From positions 1 to 64,000 of the forward strand of contig NW_026647260.1 of the NCBI RefSeq assembly GCF_950295315.1: 64,000 bases of DNA, given 5' to 3'. Position 1 is the stretch's first letter. Each line of letters opens with the position of its first letter. Both the position numbers and the translations under genes were made by a program. Below, one piece after another: positions 41,936 through 54,067 of this stretch. The DNA comes from Erinaceus europaeus. Its lineage: Eukaryota; Chordata; Mammalia; Eulipotyphla; Erinaceidae. The notes below the pieces were generated by a model that was not told the DNA's origin, made no database searches, and saw only the letters and a program-made list of their open reading frames with translations.

Positions 41936-43250
41936 GTATGTAACATGTAGAGGTCTGAAAATATTTTTTAGCTAGAGACCTGCACAGCTCTGGATTAGGG
42001 TAGCAATGTGGATACACCTGGCCCTTCTGAGCCACAGTCATGAGAGACATCTCACAGAGCCATATCGTATATCACTCTACAAATCTCTCTCAGCACAAAC
42101 TACCACTGCCAAATCATCTACTTCCCTCTTGCTCTTTTTGTCCACCGAGTCTTATCCCAAAACTGTAAATCAAAGAAGAAATAGACATAGTGCAGTTCCC
42201 TGCACACAGGACAGGCTGAGGCTGGACCAGGGAGATGCAATACGCCAGCCTGCATCTTGGCTGGAGCATCACTATGACTACTTCGAATTTGGAGAGGCGA
42301 GGGCAGTTTGGGAGAGTGGGCTGCCGGCCAAGGGTTGCTTCTCAGAGTGGCTAAGACCTAGATGTTCTAAGTGTTACCTTTCCTCACAAACATAAAATAG
42401 CAATGCCACTTGTAAGAAGTATGCATGGGCATGGAGGGTTTGTCTTCAGTGCTCTGGCACTGATCAACACAGGGCCAGAATTTCAGTCCTTGTCTGTCTC
42501 TGTCATTCTGTCTCTCTGACTGTCTCTACGTGCCTTCTTCACTGGGCCCTTACTGGAAGTCAGTGCATGCATCGTGAACTCAGCCTTCCTGGTGTTGAAA
42601 TTTTCCTTTCTTTGCCCTTTGGATTATTTAGTCTCCTGCACATGGTGTAGTACAGAGGGGAACTGCGGAGACAGCGTTGCTGCTGCAGGTTCCAGGCATA
42701 TGTCCATCTCCAGCTGCAGCTGTCCAGGCCCTCTGTGCTTGACTGCCATTCTCCAGGGCCCTGAGGCTGACACTCAGCCTCAATGCAGCCCTCCTCACCT
42801 TCCTGCACAGCATCCTTGTCCTTATTCCATGAGAGCCCCGGTCAAGGGAAGTGAAACTCGATCCCCCTGGCACACACACTGTGCTTTCCCTCTATTAAGC
42901 CAAATGGAAAGGATCTGTGGTACTGATGGCCACACCAGTGTCCAGATTTTTCCATGCAAAACGGAAGCTTCCAGTGTTCAGAAAGAGGGTGTTTTGATGG
43001 CTGTGAAATGTCTTTTCCAAGTGCCTCATGGTGTTTCAAATCCCTTTGAAACCTGAAGTTCTTTCTTGTATCTAGGGGATATTTTCACCACTGGCCAGAA
43101 GGGCCGCCCAACTAGGAGCACAGCTATCCAGGGGTCAGGAGGTCTTCCAGCCTGCTAGCTCCTGGAGGGATTCCTGAGTATGTCCTCAGGGCCCAAGTGT
43201 AAAAGGTGTTTCCAATTGCCTTGATTAGCAGCAGCCAGGCCCTCAGGTGA

Positions 43251-43295
43251 GGGGCGGGGCTGTGATCTTGACTGGAAGCCCCTAATTTGGCCAAT
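43251..43295 (+). promoter_or_regulatory. Second GC-box/CCAAT module of U1
   Basis: GGGGCGGGGC at 43251-43260 and CCAAT at 43291-43295 in TTGGCCAATGGAGG, then CATCCATCTTTTTTT. Position and sequence are identical in U2 (51108-51117, 51148-51152) and U3 (57942-57951, 57982-57986). Confidence 0.5.
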
Positions 43296-43917
43296 GGAGG
43301 CATCCATCTTTTTTTGTCTGTCCATAGCAAGGGCCTGGGGAGTTTGTGCTTCCTGCAAGCAGAGCGACATTGTATGGGACACTCATGCAAGCCTACTTCT
43401 AGGAATCTCTCTGAGTGTGATGTGTGGACACCAGGACACCATGATCAGGGATGTGAGGCCACAGGAGCAATTGCCTTAGCCGGACCCAAAGGGTAGGTGT
43501 AAGGGGCCGGGTTCATCCACTATTGTTTGGTTCAACACACTTCCCATCTATGTGGAAACACAGCCCTTTCTGGGTACTTTCTGGGCTTGTAATCTGCTGC
43601 CCTGAGCAGTGGACTGAGAGCCTGGAGGCTGAGTAGGCAGCCAAACGTGACTGGACAGGCTCAAGCCCCTGAATTCTGAGGGGTGCCCCAGCTTCCCCCA
43701 TTGGCAGTGTTTGGATCATAGTGAGGCATGGCGTTGATTCGGAACTCAGGAGAGTGAGACATGAGAGTCCCTTTGCATATGCATTCTTGCTTAGCCACAA
43801 TCTGGGCTAGCTGGCTTGCCCTGACCAGATAGGTTCTCTGTACATAAGTTGCAGGAGAGGCTGGCTCCCTTGCCACCCATGCTCTGAGACTACTTCAGGT
43901 GATCTCTGAGCACACAC

Positions 43918-43932
43918 AGACACACACAAACA

Positions 43933-43968
<36 letters not shown>
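43918..43968. repeat. (CA)n microsatellite of U1
   Basis: A CA run preceding subrepeat A. Counterparts are at 36068-36126, 51770-51837 and 58610-58660. Confidence 0.95.
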
Positions 43969-43969
<1 letters not shown>

Positions 43970-43993
43970 TACTGTCAGGTTGGTAGTAGAGCC

Positions 43994-45846
43994 TATGGTG
44001 AAGGCTGGGGCTGTCTGGGGTCTGTGGGCATGAGAGCTGCTGCCTTACAATCTCTACAAGCCAGGTTTGAACCTGTCATCAATGAACACAGTGTAGGAGG
44101 TTTTTGAATTCTGGTCTCTTTCCAACTCATCTCTTTCTCTTCTCGCCTTCTCTATCTCTAACTCTCACATGCTCTCACACACTCTGTCTTCACTCATTAA
44201 TATTTTACTTAGATTCTTATTTTACTGACAGGCCCAGATAGACAAAGAGAGTTACCAGAGCACTGCTGAGCTCTGGCTTGTTGTGTTGGCGATTTCACCT
44301 AGGCTACTGGAGCCTCAGTTTGTAAGTCTTTCTGACACAAGCCATATTCTGTCTCCTCATTTCCATGCCAGTATCACTCAGAGTTTATAATAAAGATATA
44401 CATACATGTATATATATACATATAGATTTATATATCTGTCATTTTTAGAATGTTCGACCTATGTATTTGACCTTCTTTCAGAATTACCACATTTATAACA
44501 GCCTAGTTTTTCTGAAATAATTGACCATATAGTTGGAGCAGGATTCAATACAATTATAAATAATAGAACCTTCCAGTAGCATTTCTAATCGTGTTTCTAT
44601 TAGCATCCTTATTGTAATTATCATGGCCCAGATCTTCCCTCCTTTTTCTAGTGTAAACTTCAATACATATGTGTTTGTTTTCTTTCTCCGGAAATCTTAA
44701 TGTCCCTGGACCCTGAAGTGTTAGGGAATTTTTGAAGCAGCCCTCTGTTTGTCAGCAGATGGTTTCTATGTTTCTGCTGTCATCAGGTCTTCTTGTGGTT
44801 TTTGTCTTTATTTATTTTTATTGTTTCAAGTCCTCCTAGATCATCCCCATTTATTTGCATATTTATTTATTTAGTCAGGTATCACATGTGGCATCATTTC
44901 TTCTGCTTGAGAGATTTTCTCTTATAACTGAAGGGAACTTTTGATGCACAATACATTTCCTGGGGCAAATACTACACACATATGGTGAAGGCTTGGGTTG
45001 TCTGGGGTCTGTGGGCATTAGAGCTGCTGCGTGACAATCTCTACAACCCAGGTTTGAACCTGTCATGAATGAACACAGCCTAGGGGGTTTTTGACTTCTG
45101 GTCTATTTCCAACTCTTCTATTTCTCTTCTCGCCATCTCTGTCTCTGACTCTCACAGGCTCTCTCTCACTCTGTCTGAACTCAGGAATATTTTACTTATA
45201 TCGTTATTTTATTGACAGGCCCAGATATACAAAGAGAGTGGCCAGAGCACTGCTGAGCTCTGGCTGGTTTTGTTTGTGATTTCACCTAGGCTACTGGAGC
45301 CTCTGATTGGTAAGTCTCTCTGACTTAAGCCATATTCTGTCTCCTCATATCCATGGCAGTATCTCTCAGACTTTATAATAAAGATATACATCCATATACA
45401 TATATAAATATACATATATATCTCTGTCATTTTTAGAATTGTCAACCTATGTAATTGATCTTAATCAGAATTCACACATTTACAACAGGTTCCTTTTTCC
45501 CTACTAATTGGCCACATAGTTGGAGCAGGATTCAATACAATTATAAATAATAGACCCTTCCAGTAGCATTTCTAATAGCATTTCTATCAGCATCCTTATT
45601 TTAATTATCATAGTACAGAACTTGCCTCCTTTCTCTAGTGTAAGCTTCAATAAATATGAGTTTCTTTTCATTCTCCCGAAATCTTAATTTCCCTGGACTC
45701 TGAAGGGTCTCGGAACTTTTGAAGCAGCCCTTGATTCACAGCAGATGGTTTCTATGTTTCTGCTGTCATCAGGTCTTCTTGTGCTTTTTGTTTTTATTTT
45801 TCATTTGTTTCAAATCCTCCTAGATAACCCCCATTTACTTGCATAT

Positions 45847-45885
<39 letters not shown>

Positions 45886-46995
45886 TTTGGTTCTATATTA
45901 CATGAGGGGTCCATTCTTCTGCTTGATAGATTTTTCTCTTATAATTGAAGGGAAGTTTACACTCACAATACATATCCTGTCGTAAATACTACACACATAT
46001 GGTGAAGGCTGGGGTTGTCTGGGGTCTGTGGACAGGAGACTGATGCCTTACAATCTCGACAACCCAGGTTTGAACCTGTCATGTATGAACACAGAGTGGG
46101 AGCTTTTGGACTTCTGGTCTCTTTCCAACTCTTCTATTTCTCTTCTTGCCTTCTCTGTCTCTGACTCTCACAGGCTCTCACTCACTCTGTCTGCACTCAT
46201 TAATATTTTACTTATATATTATTTGACTGACAGGCCCAAATATACAAAGCGAGTCACCAGGGCCCGGCTGAGCTCTGGATTGTTTTGTTGGCGATTTCAC
46301 CTAGGTTTCTGGAGCCTCAGCTTTGTAAGTCTCTCTGGCACAAGCCATACTCTGTCTCCTCATAGCCATGCCAGTATCCCTCATAGTTGATAATAAAGAT
46401 ACACATACATATATGTACATATACATACATATATATATATATATATATCAGACATTTTTAGAATTGTTGACCTTTTTATTTGATCTGAATGCAGAATTAC
46501 CGCATTTATAATAGCCTCCTTATTCATAAATAATTGGTCACATAGTTGGAGCAGGATTCACTACAATTATAAATTATAAACTTTCCAGGAGCATTTCCAA
46601 TAGCCTTTCTATCAGTATCCTTATTGTAATTATCATAGCACAGAACTTGCCTCCATTTTCTAGTGTAAGCTTCAAATCGTATGCATTTCTTTTCATTCTC
46701 AGATTTCGTAATTTGCCTGGACCCTGTGTGTCAGGGAATTTTTGAAGCAGCCCTCTATTTCTCAGCAGACGTTTTCTATATTTCTGCTGTCATCAGGTCT
46801 TCCTGTGGTGTTTGTTTTTATTTTTTATTTTTTCAAATCCTCTTAGATCATTCCCATTTATTTGCATATTTATTTATTTATTTATTTCGTCCGATATCAC
46901 ATGAGGGGTCATTTCTTCTGCCTGATAGATTTTCTCTTATAATTGAAGGGAACTTTTGACACACAATACATTTCCTTTTGCAGATACTACACACT
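43994..46995 (+). repeat. Subrepeats A, B, C of U1
   Basis: TATGGTGAAGGC starts at 43994 (A), 44991 (B) and 45998 (C), periods 997 and 1007 bp. B carries the diagnostic CCTCTGATTGGTAAGTC and CATATCCATGGCAG. C carries GGACAGGAGACTG, CATAGCCATGCCAG and an ACATATATGTACATATAC stretch. (TATT)n runs occur in the B and C tails (45846-45889, 46858-46888). Confidence 0.9.
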
Positions 46996-47229
46996 ACTAC
47001 AACTGCTACTGCACTGTTTTTGACAGTGACATCCAATGCACAATGGATTAGTATTGCATGGCTCTAGAGAATGTTCACTATTTAACCTACAATGTTTTTA
47101 ACCTCACAAATATTTATTCTGTTCTTTCTTGGGGGATGAATGGTTTACAGTCAACAGTTCCATATAATAGTGGGCACGGGGGGGTAATTTTTCCCACTAC
47201 CCCTGTATTTCTGTACATCCTTTGTAACT

Positions 47230-47445
47230 TTCTTATTGAGGAGAAGCAAACAGTCATAAATTGAGAGAGCAGGGCCCAAGCAGGAAGAGAGACAGAGAGA
47301 CATCTGCAGCTCTGATTTGTCACTAGCCCAGCTTTTCCCTAGCTGGGTAAGTGTGACCAGGGGCTCAAAACAGGGTCCTGGGATTCCACATAGTTCCCTG
47401 GCAGCTCCACCAGCTGTTCCTAAAACCCATGCTCCCTTCATTGTC
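47230..47445 (-). mobile_element. Ancestral SINE-ii (U1 version)
   Basis: The same decayed antisense SINE-ii at the fixed position. CATCTGCAGCTCTGATTTGTC and GGGGCTCAAAACAGGG are diagnostic. Confidence 0.65.
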
Positions 47446-47604
47446 CATGTAACTATCGATCTGCTCTAGGCATTTCTCACCTTCATATGCCAGAAACTTA
47501 ACACTTCTCCCTTCCACCCATGAAACTTTGACCTTTTGCTAGGGTGCAAAACAGCAACTCCAATCCAAGTTATTTTCGGGACAAGTGTGTACGTCTCTGT
47601 GGGA

Positions 47605-47605
<1 letters not shown>

Positions 47606-47638
<33 letters not shown>
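47606..47638. repeat. (TG)n preceding the acceptor-like site, U1
   Basis: About 16 GT units. Counterparts at 54453-54491 and 62290-62327 are longer. Confidence 0.95.
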
Positions 47639-47640
<2 letters not shown>

Positions 47641-47918
47641 GTGTGCATAAGTGTGTTTCAGTTAAGATTACCGCTGTTGTTTCTTTATTCCTGACACAGG
47701 GACTTAGGAACTGGGTTGTGTTATGACAAAGGAAGTTTCCACTGCACAAGTGGTTTTTCAAGTATGAATTGGCACATTGGATTGTGGACTCTGTTGTGCA
47801 TTCTCCCAGGTGGTCCTCAGATGGGTTCTTTCCTTTGCTATTCCCATGCTGTGTGTAATTTTCTGGGTAGACTCAAAGAGGAGTGGCATGGGGAGCTCAG
47901 CTGCATTCTGCTGTATGT

Positions 47919-48179
47919 CCACAAGGTGGCGGCAAAGACCATAGTTGAGTGTAGTGATTCTGTGGAATGAGGAGAACTCTAGGAATTGTGGCCCGTGGAC
48001 AGCAGGGTTGAAATTGACGTAGAGTGCCCTAGACATCTGTTCTTTCCTGTGGGGTGGGGGGATCCCCCATTTGGCTTTGCAAGTGGAAGGGGTTTCTCTC
48101 TTTGCCTGGGATGACTCTACTGGGAGCTTGTGAATCCCTGTGCTCAGCTGCATTCTGCTGGGTGTCCACAAGAGGGCAG
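47919..48179 (+). promoter_or_regulatory. CTCF-like pair of U2
   Basis: Site 1 CCACAAGGTGGCGG (47919-47932), with A to G in the last triplet compared with U1, and site 2 CCACAAGAGGGCAG (48166-48179). Both are on the plus strand, 247 bp apart. Confidence 0.65.
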
Positions 48180-48270
48180 CACCAGGGCGGGACTAAGGCT
48201 CCATGGGGCAAGTGCCCTGAGGCACTGGGCTAGGAGAGTGGCGACAGTGTTTCTGGGTGTGCCCCAAGAG

Positions 48271-49146
48271 CATGGCCAGCCTAGCGCAGGCAGGCAGTGT
48301 CCTAAGGACGGGCCCAGACAGGAGCTGTGGGGGTCGTGTTTGCAGAAACAGGGCCTTCAGAGGATGGCAGAAAGTCCCCGGGGGCGGGCCTCAGAGCCCG
48401 TGCCCAATGAGCCTGAGGGGAGGGCCCAGTTGGTATTCATAGAGACAGCTGGCCAATCAGAGAGGAGGAACGTCACCCTCAGGGGCGTGAAGCAAGAGCT
48501 GGCCAATGAGAACAGAGGAGGAGTTGCGTGGGCGGGCCTCAGAGAGCAGCCCACCAATGAGAGCCTGGGTGCTGGCTCTGGGTGGGCGTACCCCTGGAGG
48601 TCAGCCAATCAGGGTCCAGCGGAAGTGCCTGGGGGGCGGGCCCTCGGGAGGCTGTCCAATGAGCGCCTGGGGCGGGCCTCGTGGGCGGAGCCCAGGAGGC
48701 TGGCCAATCATGGGGCAAGGGCGGTGACCTTCCTGGGCGTGCCTTAGGAACTGGCCTATCAGAGGGCGCCCCTCAGACAGCAGCCCGCCAATGGGAGCCA
48801 AGAGAAGGCTGGCTGGGGGCGTGTCCCTGGGACACCAGGCCAATCAGAGTCGAGCGGAAGTGGCTGGTGGGCGGGCCTTCCGGAGGCTGCCCAATCAGCG
48901 TGCTGCAGGGCCGTGTGGGCGGTGCTCAAGGCTGCTGGCCAATCACTGACTAGGGGCCCGGACCCTCCTGGGCGTGTCCAAGCACACTGGCCAATGAGAT
49001 TGCTGGTGGGGTTCTGGGCATGGCCTAGGCCTCTGGCCTATCAGAGCCTGGCTGGCGCCCTGTGGGCGGGCCTTCTGAAGGAATCCCGCCAATGGGAGCT
49101 CAGAGCTGGCCTTAAAAGGCTGGGCGTGCTTCCAGGAAATGCGAAG
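48271..49146 (+). promoter_or_regulatory. CCAAT/GC-box array of U2
   Basis: Offset exactly +7866 from U1, so first CCAAT at 48404, last at 49089 and CCTTAAAAGG at 49110-49119. Compared with U1, it has CCCAATCAG instead of CCCAATGAG at about 48891, plus CpG losses at GGGCATGG (about 49016) and AAGGCTGC (about 48929). Confidence 0.75.
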
Positions 49147-49229
49147 CAGGGTTCAGCCCAGGGCCCTGCCTTGCAGAAGCTGTCCAGTGCGCATGTGTAT
49201 AACTCCGTTTGTGCCTGTGCCTCTGTGGA

Positions 49230-49230
<1 letters not shown>

Positions 49231-49276
<46 letters not shown>
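49231..49276. repeat. (TG)n downstream of the U2 array
   Basis: An uninterrupted GT run, unlike the interrupted one in U1. Confidence 0.95.
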
Positions 49277-49277
<1 letters not shown>

Positions 49278-49751
49278 TGAGGGAGGGAGAGAGAGAGAGA
49301 ACAACAGAATCACTGTGGCACAGGTGATTTTGTGCAAAACACTTGGCACATTCTGATTTACAGCTCAATATTGACACCAGGGCAGCTCTCCTTGGCCCTT
49401 GGTCACTTTTCTTCTTTTCAGATGTAAAGACACTGAAGAGGGAGAGGTTTTTGCCCTGAGGCTTGCACTGGGAACTAGCAGCTGCCCTGTTTGTGTTGCC
49501 AGACTAGGAAACCTGTGGTGCCTGTCCATGTGGAGAGTCTCCTGGATGAGTTCCTTCTCGAGCCTTTTTCGCTCGGTCCCGTTGGAGCTGCATATAGCTA
49601 ATGATTTGGAGATTTTATTCCTTTGGACAATTCTTTTCCTGATGCAAAGTTTCTCTCCAGGTTTTAGCAATCAATTGTGTGAATGTCACATCGAATCCAT
49701 TGTAGAAAATGACTATATCAGTGTCTCTCTCTCTCTTTCTCTCTCTCTCTA

Positions 49752-49792
<41 letters not shown>

Positions 49793-51797
49793 GTATGTAA
49801 CATGTAGAGGTCTGAAAATATTTTTTAGCTAGAGACCTGCACAGCTCTGGATTAGGGTAGCAATGTGGATACACCTGGCCCTTCTGAGCCACAGTCATGA
49901 GAGACATCTCACAGAGCCATATCGTATATCACTCTACAAATCTCTCTCAGCACAAACTACCACTGCCAAATCATCTACTTCCCTCTTGCTCTTTTTGTCC
50001 ACCGAGTCTTATCCCAAAACTGTAAATCAAAGAAGAAATAGACATAGTGAAGTTCCCTGCACACAGGACAGGCTGAGGCTGGACCAGGGAGATGCAATAC
50101 GCCAGCCTGCATCTTGGCTGGAGCATCACTATGACTACTTCGAATTTGGAGAGGCGAGGGCAGTTTGGGAGAGTGGGCTGCCGGCCAAGGGTTGCTTCTC
50201 AGAGTGGCTAAGACCTAGATGTTCTAAGTGTTACCTTTCCTCACAAACATAAAATAGCAATGCCACTTGTAAGAAGTATGCATGGGCATGGAGGGTTTGT
50301 CTTCAGTGCTCTGGCACTGATCAACACAGGGCCAGAATTTCAGTCCTTGTCTGTCTCTGTCATTCTGTCTCTCTGACTGTCTCTACGTGCCTTCTTCACT
50401 GGGCCCTTACTGGAAGTCAGTGCATGCATCGTGAACTCAGCCTTCCTGGTGTTGAAATTTTCCTTTCTTTGCCCTTTGGATTATTTAGTCTCCTGCACAT
50501 GGTGTAGTACAGAGGGGAACTGCGGAGACAGCGTTGCTGCTGCAGGTTCCAGGCATATGTCCATCTCCAGCTGCAGCTGTCCAGGCCCTCTGTGCTTGAC
50601 TGCCATTCTCCAGGGCCCTGAGGCTGACACTCAGCCTCAATGCAGCCCTCCTCACCTTCCTGCACAGCATCCTTGTCCTTATTCCATGAGAGCCCCGGTC
50701 AAGGGAAGTGAAACTCGATCCCCCTGGCACACACACTGTGCTTTCCCTCTATTAAGCCAAATGGAAAGGATCTGTGGTACTGATGGCCACACCAGTGTCC
50801 AGATTTTTCCATGCAAAACGGAAGCTTCCAGTGTTCAGAAAGAGGGTGTTTTGATGGCTGTGAAATGTCTTTTCCAAGTGCCTCATGGTGTTTCAAATCC
50901 CTTTGAAACCTGAAGTTCTTTCTTGTATCTAGGGGATATTTTCACCACTGGCCAGAAGGGCCGCCCAACTAGGAGCACAGCTATCCAGGGGTCAGGAGGT
51001 CTTCCAGCCTGCTAGCTCCTGGAGGGATTCCTGAGTATGTCCTCAGGGCCCAAGTGTAAAAGGTGTTTCCAATTGCCTTGATTAGCAGCAGCCAGGCCCT
51101 CAGGTGAGGGGCGGGGCTGTGATCTTGACTGGAAGCCCCTAATTTGGCCAATGGAGGCATCCATCTTTTTTTGTCTGTCCATAGCAAGGGCCTGGGGAGT
51201 TTGTGCTTCCTGCAAGCAGAGCGACATTGTATGGGACACTCATGCAAGCCTACTTCTGGGAATCTCTCTGAGTGTGATGTGTGGACACCAGGACACCATG
51301 ATCAGGGATGTGAGGCCACAGGAGCAATTGCCTTAGCCGGACCCAAAGGGTAGGTGTAAGGGGCCGGGTTCATCCACTATTGTTTGGTTCAACACACTTC
51401 CCATCTATGTGGAAACACAGCCCTTTCTGGGTACTTTCTGGGCTTGTAATCTGCTGCCCTGAGCAGTGGACTGAGAGCCTGGAGGCTGAGTAGGCAGCCA
51501 AACGTGACTGGACAGGCTCAAGCCCCTGAATTCTGAGGGGTGCCCCAGCTTCCCCCATTGGCAGTGTTTGGATCATAGTGAGGCATGGCGTTGATTCGGA
51601 ACTCAGGAGAGTGAGACATGAGCGTCCCTTTGCATATGCATTCTTGCTTAGCCACAATCTGGGCTAGCTGGCTTGCCCTGACCAGATAGGTTCTCTGTAC
51701 ATAAGTTGCAGGAGAGGCTGGCTCCCTTGCCACCCATGCTCTGAGACTACTTCAGGTGATCTCTGAGCACACACAGACACACACAAACAGACAGACA

Positions 51798-51838
<41 letters not shown>

Positions 51839-51862
51839 TACTGTCAGGTTGGTAGTAGAGCC

Positions 51863-53835
51863 TATGGTGAAGGCTGGGGCTGTCTGGGCTCTGTGGGCAT
51901 GAGAGCTGCTGCCTTACAATCTCTACAAGCCAGGTTTGAACCTGTCATCAATGAACACAGTGTAGGAGGTTTTTGAATTCTGGTCTCTTTCCAACTCATC
52001 TATTTCTCTTCTCGCCTTCTCTATCTCTAACTCTCACATGCTCTCACACACTCTGTCTTCACTCATTAATATTTTACTTAGATTCTTATTTTACTGACAG
52101 GCCCAGATAGACAAAGAGAGTTACCAGAGCACTGCTGAGCTCTGGCTTGTTGTGTCGGCGATTTCACCTAGGCTACTGGAGCCTCAGTTTGTAAGTCTTT
52201 CTGACACAAGCCATATTCTGTCTCCTCATTTCCATGCCAGTATCACTCAGAGTTTATAATAAAGATATACATACATGTATATATATACATATAGATTTAT
52301 ATATCTGTCATTTTTAGAATGTTCGACCTATGTATTTGACCTTCTTTCAGAATTACCACATTTATAACAGCCTAGTTTTTCTGAAATAATTGGCCATATA
52401 GTTGGAGCAGGATTCAATACAATTATAAATAATAGAACCTTCCAGTAGCATTTCTAATCGTGTTTCTATTAGCATCCTTATTGTAATTATCATGGCCCAG
52501 ATCTTCCCTCCTTTTTCTAGTGTAAGCTTCAATACGTATGTGTTTGTTTTCTTTCTCCGGAAATCTTAATGTCCCTGGACCCTGAAGTGTTAGGGAATTT
52601 TTGAAGCAGCCCTCTGTTTCTCAGCAGATGGTTTCTATGTTTCTGCTGTCATCAGGTCTTCTTGTGGTTTTTGTCTTTATTTATTTTTATTGTTTCAAGT
52701 CCTCCTAGATCATCCCCATTTATTTGCATATTTATTCATTTAGTCAGGTATCACATGTGGCATCATTTCTTCTGCTTGAGAGATTTTCTCTTATAACTGA
52801 AGGGAACTTTTGATGCACAATACATTTCCTGGGGCAAATACTACACACATATGGTGAAGGCTTGGGTTGTCTGGGGTCTGTGGGCATTAGAGCTGCTGCG
52901 TGACAATCTCTACAACCCAGGTTTGAACCTGTCATGAATGAACACAGCCTAGGGGGTTTTTGACTTCTGGTCTATTTCCAACTCTTCTATTTCTCTTCTC
53001 GCCATCTCTGTCTCTGACTCTCACAGGCTCTCTCTCACTCTGTCTGAACTCAGGAATATTTTACTTATATCCTTATTTTATTGACAGGCCCAGATATACA
53101 AAGAGAGTGGCCAGAGCACTGCTGAGCTCTGGCTGGTTTTGTTTGTGATTTCACCTAGGCTACTGGAGCCTCTGATTGGTAAGTCTCTCTGACTTAAGCC
53201 ATACTCTGTCTCCTCATAGCCATGCCAGTATCCCTCATAGTTGATAATAAAGATACACATACATATATGTACATATACATACATATATATATATATATCA
53301 GACATTTTTAGAATTGTTGACCTTTTTATTTGATCTGAATGCAGAATTACCGCATTTATAATAGCCTCCTTATTCATAAATAATTGGTCACATAGTTGGA
53401 GCAGGATTCACTACAATTATATATTATAAACTTTCCAGGAGCATTTCCAATAGCCTTTCTATCAGTATCCTTATTGTAATTATCATAGCACAGAACTTGC
53501 CTCCATTTTCTAGTGTAAGCTTCAAATCGTATGCGTTTCTTTTCATTCTCGGAATTCGTAATTTGCCTGGACCCTGTGTGTCAGGGAATTTTTGAAGCAG
53601 CCCTCTATTTCTCAGCAGACGTTTTCTATATTTCTGCTGTCATCAGGTCTTCCTGTGGTGTTTGTTTTTATTTTTTTATTTTTTTCAAATCCTCTTAGAT
53701 CATTCCCATTTATTTGCATATTTATTTATTTATTTCGTCCGATATCACATGAGGGGTCAATTCTTCTGCCTGATAGATTTTCTCTTATAATTGAAGGGAA
53801 CTTTTGACACACAATACATTTCCTTTTGCAGATAC
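51863..53835 (+). repeat. Subrepeat A and B/C hybrid of U2
   Basis: Two subrepeats instead of three. The hybrid start (52850) is B-like, with GCATTAGAGCTGCTGC. Its second half is C-like, ending in GACACACAATACATTTCC. No third TATGGTGAAGGC start is present before the TACTACACACTAC block. Confidence 0.92.
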
Positions 53836-54067
53836 TACACACTACTACAACTGCTACTGCACTGTTTTTGACAGTGACATCCAATGCACAATGGATTAGT
53901 ATTGCATGGCTCTAGAGAATGTTCGCTATTTAACCTACAATGTTTTTAACCTCACAAATATTTATTCTGTTCTTTCTTGGGGGATGAATGGTTTACAGTC
54001 AACAGTTCCATGTAATAGTGGGCACGGGGGGTAATTTTTCCCACTACCCCTGTATTTCTGTACATCC

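Larger units (their letters stand above)
40053..47918 (+). repeat. U1: complete macrosatellite unit (7,866 bp)
   Basis: The reference unit in this window. Order: CTCF-like pair (40053, 40300), CCAAT array (40538-41227), CCTTAAAAGG (41244-41253), (TG)n (41388-41439), acceptor-like TTTTCTTCTTTTCAG ending 41575, (CT)n(TA)n (41876-41935), GC-box/CCAAT module (43251-43295), donor-like AAAGGGTAGGTG near 43490, (CA)n (43918-43968), subrepeats A 43994, B 44991 and C 45998, old SINE (47230-47445), (TG)n (47606-47638), and acceptor-like TTTATTCCTGACACAGG ending about 47701. By eye it differs from U2-U4 at only a few positions per kilobase. Confidence 0.95.

Noticed and set aside
42006..43056. Open frames of 129 and 160 codons repeated in U1-U3 (42006-42395 and 42574-43056)
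   Set aside because: They are identical between units only because the units are identical. The frames in U0 (34558-34821 and the surrounding text) are broken, antisense frames of similar size overlap them, and no motif is recognisable.
47466..47761. Frames rich in repeated Thr-His or Cys-Val near (TG)n and (CA)n tracts, here and in the other units
   Set aside because: Dinucleotide repeats translate into such peptides in any genome. These are artefacts.
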